8,998 nucleotides of DNA from Lysobacteraceae bacterium (GTDB lineage: Bacteria; Pseudomonadota; Gammaproteobacteria; Xanthomonadales; Xanthomonadaceae). Below are positions 1-7,201 of the stretch, one piece after another; position 1 is the stretch's first letter; every line of letters begins with the position of its first letter. The notes beneath the pieces were generated by a model. It was not told where the DNA came from, did not search any database, and worked only from the letters and a program-made list of their open reading frames with translations. The stretch is taken from contig JAQGOI010000358.1 in NCBI GenBank assembly GCA_028293685.1, forward strand, positions 1 to 8,998, read 5' to 3'. The position numbers were made by a program, and so were the translations under genes.

Positions 1-545
1 CGATGCCGGCAACGCTCAAGCATTTTCCGGGACATGGCTCGGTACTCGAAGACACGCACTTTGAAACGGCCGTCGACAACCGCTCGCTGGCTGAAATGAA
101 GGCACTCGATCTGGTTCCGTTCGTTGCAGGCATCGAGGCCAAGGCCGACGCGGTGATGATGGCGCACATCGTCTACCCACGGATCGCACCGGAGCCGGCT
201 GGCTATTCGCCACGCTGGATCAACGAGATCCTGCGCGGCGACCCTGCTTCTGGAGGACTTGGTTTTCGTGGCGTGGTGTTCTCCGACGACATCGGCATGG
301 CGGCGGCTTTTTCCGCCGGCGGCATCAAGGCGCGCGTGGACGCCCATCTGGACGCCGGCTGTGATGTGGTGCTGGTTTGCCATCCGGACCTGGTGGAGGA
401 GTCGTTGGCGGCGGTGCGCGGACGCAGCCTCAACACCGCCGCGCTGATCGGGCTGATCGGACGCGGCGCCATGGGCTGGGACGGGCTGCTCGCACAGACG
501 CGTTACGGCCAAGCGCAGGCGCGCGTTTCCGGTGGCGTTGCGTGA
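1..545 (+). CDS. nagZ: Beta-N-acetylhexosaminidase NagZ, C-terminal part (5' end outside window)
   Basis: Cytoplasmic glycoside hydrolase of family GH3 used in peptidoglycan recycling; the family removes GlcNAc from anhydro-muropeptides. The frame is open at the left edge, and the first ATG (base 3) is internal to the conserved core, so the N-terminal half of the TIM barrel is missing. Counting from that Met: KHFPGHG (6-12) is a NagZ hallmark; Asp17-Thr-His19 matches the Asp/His pair on the mobile loop that serves as general acid/base in NagZ; VFSDDIGM (92-99) carries the nucleophilic aspartate; AGCDVVLVCH lies near residues 118-127. The protein ends at TGA 543-545, a normal NagZ length downstream of KHFPGHG. 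It is the first visible gene of a plus-strand operon, and its stop overlaps the hpt start by 4 bases. Identification is near certain; only completeness is unknown. Confidence 0.95.
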   Translation, partial: MPATLKHFPGHGSVLEDTHFETAVDNRSLAEMKALDLVPFVAGIEAKADAVMMAHIVYPRIAPEPAGYSPRWINEILRGDPASGGLGFRGVVFSDDIGMAAAFSAGGIKARVDAHLDAGCDVVLVCHPDLVEESLAAVRGRSLNTAALIGLIGRGAMGWDGLLAQTRYGQAQARVSGGVA

Positions 546-1093
546 CGTTGCCGGTGGATCTGGCCGCGGCACTGGCCAATGCCGAACGCGTGCATGACAG
601 GCTCGTCATCGAGCGCGCCATCGCGCAGATGGCGATCCGGATCCGCAATGACTATGCCGGCGACACGCCGCTGTACCTGACGGTGATGCACGGTGGGTTG
701 CCTTTTGCGGCGCAGCTCGCGCTCGCGCTCGGTGCCTTGAATCTCGACCTGACATTCGACTACGTGCACGCAACACGCTATCGCGGGCAGACCAGCGGAC
801 GCGAGCTGCACTGGAAGCACCGTCCGGCGACGCCCCTGCGCGGACGCCGCGTGCTGCTGGTCGACGACATCGTCGACGAGGGCCACACGCTGGCGGCCAT
901 CCGCGCCTGGTGTGCCACGGAAGGTGCGCGCGACGTCCGCATTGCTGCGCTGGCCGTCAAGCAACATGATCGCTGCGTGTCGGGATTGCGTGCCGACTAT
1001 GCCGGCGTGGATGTGCCCGACCGCTATGTGTTCGGCTACGGCATGGACTACCACGAGCAGGGCCGCAACCTGCCGGCGATCTACGCGCTGTGA
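542..1093 (+). CDS. hpt: Hypoxanthine(-guanine) phosphoribosyltransferase
   Basis: Cytoplasmic purine-salvage enzyme: hypoxanthine (or guanine) + PRPP gives IMP (or GMP) + PPi. The product is 183 aa, usual for bacterial Hpt. The frame stays open well upstream, but GTG 542 is the likely start: it overlaps the nagZ stop as GTGA, has a GGTGG stretch about 6 bases before it, and gives a normal length. Visible motifs are MHGG (49-52) in the PPi/PRPP loop region, DYVHATRYRG (73-82) for the mobile catalytic loop, the PRPP-binding VLLVDDIVDEGHT (104-116) with its acidic pair, AVK (138-140) whose Lys should contact the purine O6, and a C-terminal FGYGMDY...GRNLP stretch typical of 6-oxopurine transferases. 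The next gene starts inside its stop codon, implying translational coupling. Preference for hypoxanthine over guanine cannot be read from sequence; the neighbouring phosphorylase suggests hypoxanthine (inference). Confidence 0.93.
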   Translation: MTLPVDLAAALANAERVHDRLVIERAIAQMAIRIRNDYAGDTPLYLTVMHGGLPFAAQLALALGALNLDLTFDYVHATRYRGQTSGRELHWKHRPATPLRGRRVLLVDDIVDEGHTLAAIRAWCATEGARDVRIAALAVKQHDRCVSGLRADYAGVDVPDRYVFGYGMDYHEQGRNLPAIYAL

Positions 1094-1857
1094 GCGACGT
1101 GCGTATTGGCGGCATCGAGCTCGCCGTGATCGGCGGCACCGGCGTATACGCGCTCGCCGATCTCGCCGACGTGGTAACGCAGTGGCCGCAAACCCGCTAT
1201 GGCATGCCGTCGGGGCCGCTGCGTATCGGCACGCTCCAGGGTCGTCGCGTCGCGTTTCTTGCCCGGCATGGCGAAGGCCACTCGGTGCCCCCGCACAGGA
1301 TCAACTACCGCGCCAACCTGGTTGCGCTGCAGATGGCCGGCGTGCAACGCGTACTGGCGCTGAACACGGTCGGCGGCATTACCGACAGCTGCGTGCCGGG
1401 TGCGCTGGTGTGTCCGGACCAGCTGATCGACTACACCTGGGGCCGCACCGCCACACTCAGTGATGATGCAGGCGGCGATGTCCTGCACGTGGATTTCGGC
1501 GAGCCGTATACACGCGCGTTGCGCGCCGAGATCCTGGCTTCCGCACGTCGCGCCAAGGTGGCGATGGTCGATGGTGGTTGCTACGGCGCGACGCAGGGCC
1601 CGCGACTGGAAACCCGCGCGGAAATCGCCCGGATGCGGCGCGACGGTTGCGACCTGGTCGGCATGACAGGGATGCCCGAGGCGGGTCTCGCCCGGGAATT
1701 GGGGCTCGATTACGCCTGCATCGGCATCGTTGCGAACTGGGCGGCGGGCGCTGGCCCTGACGCCGACGAGGTGATCACGCTCGAAGACGTTCTGGCCACG
1801 GTCGCCACCGCGACCGCCGACGTCGCGCGGGTGCTGGGCGCGCTGCTGGGCGGCTGA
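1090..1857 (+). CDS. mtnP: Purine nucleoside phosphorylase family, probable S-methyl-5'-thioinosine phosphorylase (MTIP)
   Basis: Family 2 nucleoside phosphorylase (PNP/MTAP type), 255 aa, cytoplasmic. Predicted reaction: methylthioinosine + phosphate gives hypoxanthine + methylthioribose-1-phosphate, a step in disposal of methylthioadenosine from polyamine and acyl-homoserine-lactone synthesis. Motifs: phosphate loop GGTG (15-18), ARHG (58-61), PPHRINYRAN (67-76), NTVGGI (92-97), TQGPRLET (168-175), MTGMPEA (192-198) and IVANWAAG (213-220). The specificity call rests on Asn216, where 6-oxopurine phosphorylases have Asn and adenine-specific MTA phosphorylases have Asp, and on the TGMPEA segment, which resembles the characterised Pseudomonas aeruginosa enzyme PA3004. 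GTG 1090 overlaps the hpt stop as GTGA. The symbol mtnP is the usual database label but strictly belongs to MTA phosphorylase. An ordinary inosine/guanosine phosphorylase is the main alternative. Confidence 0.88.
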   Translation: MSDVRIGGIELAVIGGTGVYALADLADVVTQWPQTRYGMPSGPLRIGTLQGRRVAFLARHGEGHSVPPHRINYRANLVALQMAGVQRVLALNTVGGITDSCVPGALVCPDQLIDYTWGRTATLSDDAGGDVLHVDFGEPYTRALRAEILASARRAKVAMVDGGCYGATQGPRLETRAEIARMRRDGCDLVGMTGMPEAGLARELGLDYACIGIVANWAAGAGPDADEVITLEDVLATVATATADVARVLGALLGG

Positions 1858-1891
1858 TCTCCAGCAATTCGAAACGAGCGACCCGCATGCG

Positions 1892-3496
1892 CTACCTAGC
1901 AAGCGCGCGAAGCTGTTCGATGCTGTCGGCATCGGGTGGCTGCTTGTCGTGGCGCCAGCGCAGGATGCGTGGAAACCGGACTGCGAGTCCCGACTTGTGC
2001 CGCGCGCTGCGATTGACGGCCTCGAAGCCGAGCTCGAACACATGCCTTGGCGGCAGCGATCGAACCGGCCCGAAGCGCTGCAGCGTGTTCGCGCGGATCC
2101 ACTGGTCGAGCGACAGGATCTCCCGGTCGTCGAGGCCCGAATACGCCTTGGCGATCGGCACCAGCGCATCGCCGTCCCAGACTCCGAACGTATAGTCCGT
2201 GTAGAGCGTGCTGCGTCGGCCGTGACCCGATTGCGCGTAGAGCAATACCGCGTCGATCGTCAGCGGGTCGATCTTCCATTTCCACCAGTCGCCGCGACGC
2301 CGGCCGGCCTGATACGGCGAAGACAGCCGCTTGAGCATCAAGCCCTCGACGCCTCGGGTGCGGGCATCCAGGCGTGATGCTGCGGCCTGCTCCCAGCTGT
2401 CGGCCCGGATCGACGGCGACAGTGCGATGCGCAGATCGGCGTGTTCCTCCACTACGCGCTGCAGAAGCGTGCGGCGCTCGGACAACGGACGTTGACGCAG
2501 GTCGACGCCATCCAGCTCCAGCAGGTCGTATACCTGCAGCCGCACGGGCGCCTGCGCCAGGGTCTTCGGCCCCGGCCTGCGTCGCTGGATGCGTGTCTGC
2601 AAAGCGCCGAAGGGCAGCGGCGTGTCACCGTCGCGCCATGCCAGCAGTTCGCCATCGATGACGCAGCCCTGTGGCAGCGTTGCGGCCGCAGCTTCGATTT
2701 CGGGGAAGCGCCCATCCAGCCGCTCCTCGCCACGCGACCACAGCGCGACGCCACCAGCGCGGCGAATGAGTTGCAGCCGGATGCCATCCCATTTCCACTC
2801 CACTAGCCAGTCATGGATGTCGCCCAGGGCCTCAGGCTCGGTCTCGAGCGGCGAGGCCAGGAAGAACGGATACGGTTGTTCGCGGTCGCTGGGCAGCGCG
2901 TGGGTGGACAACAGGTCGCGCAGGAATGCCGGGGACGGTGTCCATGCACCGAGCATGCGTTGTGCGATCAAGGCGATGTCCACGCCAGACGACTCCGCCA
3001 GCGCCTGCTGCACCAGGCGCTGCGAAACGCCAACACGCAGCGCGCCCGTCAACAGCTTGTTGAATACCAGGCGCTGGTCGAAATCCAGTGTGCGCCAGGC
3101 CGCCACGACGACGGCGCGACGCAGCTCGACGTCGAGTCCGGCAACCGGCAGGAGTCGCTGCTCGATCCAGTCGGACAACGGCACGTCGTCGGCACTCTGA
3201 ACGGGATCATCAAGCAACAGCGCGAGCGTTTCGGCAAGGTCGCCAACGTGATCGTGGCAATCGTCGACAAGCCAGTCGGCAAGCCCGCTTTCGCCGACGC
3301 CCCAGTCGCGCAATTCACGGGTGTTTGCGATCTTGCGCGAGCCGCCACCAGCGAGCTTCCCGCCGGATAGCAGCCACAGTGCCCACGCGGCGTCAGCGGG
3401 CGGCGTCGCGCGGAAGTACGCGATGAGCGCCGCGCGCTTGTCGAGCGTCGCCGTGCTGGCGTCCAGTTCGCGATAGAGCGCGGCGAAGCGTTTCAT
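1892..3496 (-). CDS. ATP-dependent DNA ligase (LigB/exonuclease-associated type)
   Basis: 534 aa; seals nicked DNA using ATP through a ligase-AMP intermediate. Residues ~1-200 form the helical DNA-binding domain seen in archaeal/eukaryal-type ligases, ~205-410 the nucleotidyltransferase domain and ~411-534 the OB-fold. Motif I is EWKWDGIR (233-240), with Lys235 as the adenylated lysine; SRGEE (254-258) and DGELLAW (281-287) follow; motif III is VYDLLELDG (322-330); motif IV EGLMLKR (384-390); motif V WWKWKID (404-410); the C-terminal RFPR (507-510) fits motif VI. All catalytic motifs appear intact. ATG 3496 lies 15 bases after the exonuclease stop, with a weak GGA 8 bases before it, so the two are cotranscribed. 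It is separate from the essential NAD-dependent LigA. Family precedent links it to an exonuclease, an Lhr-Core helicase and a metallophosphoesterase; only the exonuclease is adjacent. No Ku or LigD-type polymerase domain is present. Confidence 0.95.
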   Translation of the reverse strand: MKRFAALYRELDASTATLDKRAALIAYFRATPPADAAWALWLLSGGKLAGGGSRKIANTRELRDWGVGESGLADWLVDDCHDHVGDLAETLALLLDDPVQSADDVPLSDWIEQRLLPVAGLDVELRRAVVVAAWRTLDFDQRLVFNKLLTGALRVGVSQRLVQQALAESSGVDIALIAQRMLGAWTPSPAFLRDLLSTHALPSDREQPYPFFLASPLETEPEALGDIHDWLVEWKWDGIRLQLIRRAGGVALWSRGEERLDGRFPEIEAAAATLPQGCVIDGELLAWRDGDTPLPFGALQTRIQRRRPGPKTLAQAPVRLQVYDLLELDGVDLRQRPLSERRTLLQRVVEEHADLRIALSPSIRADSWEQAAASRLDARTRGVEGLMLKRLSSPYQAGRRRGDWWKWKIDPLTIDAVLLYAQSGHGRRSTLYTDYTFGVWDGDALVPIAKAYSGLDDREILSLDQWIRANTLQRFGPVRSLPPRHVFELGFEAVNRSARHKSGLAVRFPRILRWRHDKQPPDADSIEQLRALAR

Positions 3497-3511
3497 GGAC
3501 CGGATCCGCCG

Positions 3512-4579
3512 TCAGTCATCGCCGCCGAACCCGGTGCGAAACGCTTCGGCGTCCAGCCCGTCCTCACACAGGGCGCGCACGATCGCATCGGTATTCCCGT
3601 GCGTGGCAATGACGCGTCGCGCGCCGGTGTCGTGCACTGTCTGGATCAATGCGGGCCAGTCGGCGTGGTCCGATACCACGAAGCCGCGATCGTAATTGCG
3701 TCGTCGCCGGTTGCCGCGAATGCGCATCCACCCTGACGCAAACCCATGCTGTGCGCCGCGGAATCGCCGCATCCACGGGCTGCCGGCGGCGGATGGCGGT
3801 GCCAGCACCAGTTCACCGGCGTAGTTCTTTTTTGTCCAGGGTTCGGCAACGGCGTGTGTTTCCAGCATCGGCACGCCGCAATCGCGATACACGCGCACGC
3901 CCGCAGCGATGGTGCCGTGCAGCAGGGCAGGGCGGTCAGTCAGCTTGCCAAGTTCGGCGAGCAGCCGTTGTGCCTTTCCCAGCGCATAGCAGAACAACAC
4001 GGCCGTTTCGCCGCGGGCTTCGCACTGCTGGCGCCAGTCGATGATGTCCTGTGCGACGGCGGCTGTATCGGGCCAGCGATATACCGGCAGGCCGAACGTG
4101 GCTTCGGTGATGAAGACGTCGCACGTTACGACTTCGAACGGTGCGCACGTCGGATCGGGTTGTCGCTTGTAGTCGCCGGAAACGACCCAGACCTCCCCGC
4201 CGACCTGGATGCGCACCTGTGCCGAACCCAGCACGTGGCCGGCAGGATGCAGCGACACGGTCGCGTCACCGAGTTGAAACGACTCGCCGTATTCGCGAGG
4301 GTAATAGCGTTGTTCGCCCAGCCGCCAGAACAGGATCGGCAGGCCATCGCGGACCGCGTGATATTCACCCATGCCGGGGCGCGCGTGGTCGCCATGACCA
4401 TGGGTGATGACGGCGCGCGGCACCGGCAGCCAGGGATCGATATGGAAATCACCCGAAGGGCAGTAGAGGCCTTCCGGGCGCAGAACGACCAGGTCGCCCG
4501 CCCGACCGCCGTGCGCGCCCTCGCGAAACTGGTCGCGCTGCCACTTCGGAATGCTGTCGGCCAGATGTGGATGCGGCAT
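3512..4579 (-). CDS. Ligase-associated DNA exonuclease (metallo-β-lactamase/β-CASP fold)
   Basis: 355 aa from ATG 4579. A metal-dependent nuclease of the CPSF73/SNM1/Artemis-like superfamily, in the group encoded beside bacterial ATP-dependent DNA ligases. Zinc-binding motifs can be traced: HGHGDH (60-65), PAGHVLG (112-118; His115), SGDYKRQ (134-140; Asp136), ITEATFG (157-163) opening the β-CASP region, VVSDHADW (301-308; His305) and ATHGNTDA (325-332; His327). No signal peptide or membrane segment, so it acts in the cytoplasm on DNA. The start is uncertain: the frame extends to a TTG at 4618 with an AGGAA 13 bases upstream, adding 13 basic residues; ATG 4579 has no clear ribosome site but fits the family better. 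It is followed after 15 bases by the ligase, the expected order for this pair. Biochemical activity of this family is less well documented than that of its partners. Confidence 0.92.
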   Translation of the reverse strand: MPHPHLADSIPKWQRDQFREGAHGGRAGDLVVLRPEGLYCPSGDFHIDPWLPVPRAVITHGHGDHARPGMGEYHAVRDGLPILFWRLGEQRYYPREYGESFQLGDATVSLHPAGHVLGSAQVRIQVGGEVWVVSGDYKRQPDPTCAPFEVVTCDVFITEATFGLPVYRWPDTAAVAQDIIDWRQQCEARGETAVLFCYALGKAQRLLAELGKLTDRPALLHGTIAAGVRVYRDCGVPMLETHAVAEPWTKKNYAGELVLAPPSAAGSPWMRRFRGAQHGFASGWMRIRGNRRRRNYDRGFVVSDHADWPALIQTVHDTGARRVIATHGNTDAIVRALCEDGLDAEAFRTGFGGDD

Positions 4580-4660
4580 CGGCCAAGTGTGTCGGCGCCG
4601 CTGTGCAGGGCGCGGCAAGCGTGCCCATGCGTTCCTGACCCCGCTGTCCCCAGCGATCGA

Positions 4661-5368
4661 CTACCGCGTTGCCCAGGTGGCGAAAGCGAGCCACGCTGCA
4701 GTCCCCGACAAGGCCAGGCGCAGCGGCCACGACACGATGATGAGCAGCGCGCCCCAGCCGAAAGCCGGATGCAGGCGGCGGTTGTGCACGGTGTCGTAAG
4801 CCACGCAGGCGATGACGATGACAATCGTCGTCATGAAAAAGGCCGGTATTCCCGCGGCGTGGAACGGCGGGATCGGGATGCGCGCGATGGCCGCCGTCAG
4901 TATCCCCACGCAGGACAGCAGCATCAGTCGCTTGTGGATGTCGCTGCGCCGACGGAACCAGAGGCCTGCACCGACCAGCAATGCGAACACGGTCATGTCG
5001 CCCAGCGGAACCACTAGGAAGACCAGCGGCGGAGGACCTGGCGAGTGGCCGAGTCGGGCCGCCACGATCGCCGTCGTCGTCCCCATCGCCAGCACGGCGA
5101 GCGCGAGCAGCGCGCCCACCACGCCCACCCGGCGGTGGAGATCCCGCCGTCCGCTGGCAATCAGGCGAACCTGGATCAGGAACAGCACGAACCAGGACGA
5201 CATCACCAAACCATGAGCCTGCTGCAGGAGGCTGAGCGGCGGCGTGCCGAAGGCGAGCTTCAGGTAATAAGTCTTGGCGAATCCGGCAAAAACGACCAGC
5301 AGCGCGATCAGCGCGCCGATCGTGTACAGGCGACGCTCGGAATCGCGACGGACGGGCGGCATTGCCAT
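4661..5368 (-). CDS. Uncharacterised multi-pass inner-membrane protein
   Basis: 235 aa, about seven hydrophobic segments by eye (roughly 14-31, 52-70, 82-103, 115-137, 149-162, 170-190, 200-220), so an integral inner-membrane protein. I recognise the general family (common in Proteobacteria and relatives) but know no function. Conserved-looking points are YYLKLAFGTP (34-43) after helix 1, Gln-Ala-His52-Gly at the start of helix 2, and two similar loop motifs, DLHRRVG (76-82) and DIHKRLM (143-149), each with a membrane-edge His before a helix. This suggests an internal repeat and possibly metal or haem ligands (speculative). The reading frame extends back to a TTG at 5443, but ATG 5368 is preferred because a GAGG lies 7 bases before it and the extension is not hydrophobic. 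It stands 71 bases after the ABC exporter stop and 81 before the exonuclease start, in the same direction. Confidence 0.8.
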   Translation of the reverse strand: MAMPPVRRDSERRLYTIGALIALLVVFAGFAKTYYLKLAFGTPPLSLLQQAHGLVMSSWFVLFLIQVRLIASGRRDLHRRVGVVGALLALAVLAMGTTTAIVAARLGHSPGPPPLVFLVVPLGDMTVFALLVGAGLWFRRRSDIHKRLMLLSCVGILTAAIARIPIPPFHAAGIPAFFMTTIVIVIACVAYDTVHNRRLHPAFGWGALLIIVSWPLRLALSGTAAWLAFATWATR

Positions 5369-5375
5369 GGGCTGA

Positions 5376-5379
5376 CCTC
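5376..5379 (-). promoter_or_regulatory. Ribosome binding site of the multi-pass membrane protein
   Basis: GAGG on the minus strand, 7 bases before ATG 5368. It is the clearest Shine-Dalgarno match among the minus-strand genes here and is the reason for choosing 5368 over the upstream TTG at 5443. Confidence 0.6.
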
Positions 5380-5402
5380 GAGACGGACTCTCAACGGTAA
5401 CG

Positions 5403-5420
5403 GCAAGGCAGATGCCTTGC
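5403..5420 (-). terminator. Intergenic hairpin after the ABC exporter gene; possible weak terminator or processing site
   Basis: A perfect 7-bp inverted repeat, GCAAGGC / GCCTTGC, with a 4-base loop sits about 20 bases past the exporter stop (5440) and 35 bases before the next start (5368). On the minus strand the stem is followed by CGTTACCGTTGAG, which has no run of T, so it is not a canonical intrinsic terminator. It could lower read-through, stabilise the upstream mRNA end, or be chance. Confidence 0.35.
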
Positions 5421-5439
5421 GGCCATTCAACGACGCGCG

Positions 5440-7200
5440 TCAATCCAGGAATTGCAGTTTTGCCAACTCCGAATACAGGCCGCCCTCGGCCATCAATGCA
5501 TCGTGGGTGCCTTCGGCGACGATGCGCCCACGGTCCATGACCACGATGCGATCTGCGCGCAAAACCGTCGCCAGACGGTGGGCGATCACCAGTGTCGTGC
5601 GGCCGGCCATCAGGTTCTCGAGCGCGTGCTGGACGGCGCGTTCGCTCTGCGCATCCAGTGCCGATGTCGCCTCGTCGAGCAGCAGGATGGGCGCGTCCTT
5701 CAGCAGAGCGCGGGCGATGACGATGCGTTGCTGCTGGCCGCCGGACAGGCGCGCGCCCCGTTCGCCCAGCTCGCTGGCAAAACCCTCCGGCAATGCATCG
5801 AGAAAGCCAGCGGCTTCAGCGGAATGCGCGGCGGCACGCAACTCGGCATCCGAAGCATCCAGGCGGCCATAGCGGATGTTGTCGGCCGCGGTGGTCGCAA
5901 AGATCGTCGGCGACTGCGGCACGAGCGCGATCGCATCGCGCAGTTCGGCTGGATCGAGCGTGCGCACGTCGACGCCATCGACCGATACCACGCCTGTCTG
6001 TGGATCATGGAAGCGCAGCAGCAGGGAAAACACGGTGCTCTTGCCGGCACCGGACGGCCCGACCAGGGCCACGGTTTCGCCCGGTTGCACATGCAGCGTG
6101 AACGCATCGATCGCGGGCAGGTCCGGACGCATCGGGTAATTGAACGTGACGGCCTCGAACGCGATCACGCCACGCAACGGGCGCGGCAGCACCTGCGGAT
6201 GGGCTGGCGCAACGATGCCCGACGTCTGTTGAAGCAGTTCATTGATCCGGCCCATGCCACCAGCGGCGCGCTGGACCTCGTTCCAGACTTCGGCGAGGGC
6301 GCCGATCGAGCCGCCGCCGATCAATGCGTAGAACACGAATTGCGCCAACGTGCCGCCAGTAATGCGCCCGGCGACCACGTCGTGCGCACCGGACCAGAGC
6401 ACGAGCGTGAACGCGCCGAAGATCAGCGTGATCGCGACCGCGGTCACCAGCGCCTGCGCTCGGATGCGCTTGCGTGCGGTGGCGACGGTGCGTGCGACGG
6501 CATCGCCGAAACGTCCGCGCTCGTAGGGCTCGCGTGCATGCGCCTGTACCGTGCGCACCGCACCGAGGGTTTCACTGGCCAGCGCATTGGCATCTGCGAC
6601 GCGATCCTGGTTGGCGCGAGATACCCCGCGCACGCGGCGGCCGGCGAACACGATTGGCAGCACCGACAGGGGGATGCCGAGCAGCGCATAAGCGGCCAGG
6701 TGCGGGCTCGTCACGAACAGCATGACAAAGCTGCCGACGACCGTGACCAGGCTGCGCAGTGCGACCGACATGCTCGAACCGACCACGCCGCGCAGAAGTT
6801 CGCTGTCGGCGGTGAGGCGCGAGACCAGTTCGCCGCTGCGATTGCGTTCGTGGAAGCCCATGTCCAGTGCGATCAGGCGCTCGTAAAGCCGCTGCCGCAG
6901 ATCGGCGACCACCCGCTCGCCGAGCATCGAGACGAAGAAAAATCGTGCCGCCGTCGCCAGGGCCAGGACCACCGCAACCATGAACAGCTGCAGGAACGCG
7001 CGATCGATCGCCGCGCCACCGCCGCTCGCGAACCCCTGGTCGATCATCTTGCGGAATGCGACAGGCAGGCTCAGGGTCGCGGTCGACGAGCAGGCCAGGG
7101 CAAGCAGCCAGGCAATGAACAAACCGCGGTGTGCCCTGACAAAGGGCCACAGCGCACGCAGGCTGCCGATGGGAGCCTTGGAAGGGGTCGTTTCAGTCAT
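5440..7200 (-). CDS. ABC exporter half-transporter, MsbA-related (fused permease and ATPase)
   Basis: 586 aa from ATG 7200. An inner-membrane ABCB-type half transporter expected to work as a homodimer and export a hydrophobic substrate using ATP. Residues ~17-310 are the six-helix transmembrane domain (segments near 25-46, 70-92, 145-165, 168-187, 250-270 and 286-303). Residues ~345-586 are the ATPase: Walker A GPSGAGKST (381-389), Q-loop LVPQSP (426-431), signature LSGGQQQR (485-492), Walker B ILLLDE (505-510) with catalytic Glu510, D-loop SALD (513-516), switch His541. All are intact. RSGELVSRLTAD (121-132) after the second helix is typical of the MsbA-related subgroup; true MsbA (lipid A flippase) is less likely because no lpxK is adjacent. 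The substrate cannot be inferred. The open frame continues upstream to 7464 but runs through yigZ, so ATG 7200 is preferred; it lacks a clear Shine-Dalgarno and abuts a palindrome. Confidence 0.93.
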   Translation of the reverse strand: MTETTPSKAPIGSLRALWPFVRAHRGLFIAWLLALACSSTATLSLPVAFRKMIDQGFASGGGAAIDRAFLQLFMVAVVLALATAARFFFVSMLGERVVADLRQRLYERLIALDMGFHERNRSGELVSRLTADSELLRGVVGSSMSVALRSLVTVVGSFVMLFVTSPHLAAYALLGIPLSVLPIVFAGRRVRGVSRANQDRVADANALASETLGAVRTVQAHAREPYERGRFGDAVARTVATARKRIRAQALVTAVAITLIFGAFTLVLWSGAHDVVAGRITGGTLAQFVFYALIGGGSIGALAEVWNEVQRAAGGMGRINELLQQTSGIVAPAHPQVLPRPLRGVIAFEAVTFNYPMRPDLPAIDAFTLHVQPGETVALVGPSGAGKSTVFSLLLRFHDPQTGVVSVDGVDVRTLDPAELRDAIALVPQSPTIFATTAADNIRYGRLDASDAELRAAAHSAEAAGFLDALPEGFASELGERGARLSGGQQQRIVIARALLKDAPILLLDEATSALDAQSERAVQHALENLMAGRTTLVIAHRLATVLRADRIVVMDRGRIVAEGTHDALMAEGGLYSELAKLQFLD

Positions 7201-7201
7201 C

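Noticed and set aside
859..884. Short GTCGAC-rich inverted repeat inside hpt
   Set aside because: It encodes the conserved PRPP-binding VDDIVDE motif, so protein constraint explains it.
1858..1891. Possible bidirectional terminator between the convergent mtnP and ligase genes
   Set aside because: Only 34 bases; the single symmetry is an 8-base CGCATGCG at 1884-1891 with no usable loop and no T or A run.
1081..2169. A 362-codon minus-strand frame opposite mtnP and into the ligase end
   Set aside because: It is Arg/Ser/Ala-rich without domains and lies against a phosphorylase and a ligase that both have intact catalytic motifs.
4642..4655. Small hairpin CGCTG-TCCC-CAGCG just after the multi-pass membrane protein stop
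   Set aside because: The 5-bp stem has no T run and is within chance expectation at this GC content.
3746..5017. A 423-codon plus-strand frame opposite the exonuclease and membrane protein
   Set aside because: It spans two real genes on the other strand and their spacer, has no recognisable motif, and has the composition of an antisense shadow.
5440..7200. Assignment of the ABC exporter as MsbA proper, the essential lipid A flippase
   Set aside because: The neighbourhood lacks lpxK and other lipid A genes, and the sequence looks closer to the MsbA-related subgroup; only the broader family is supported.
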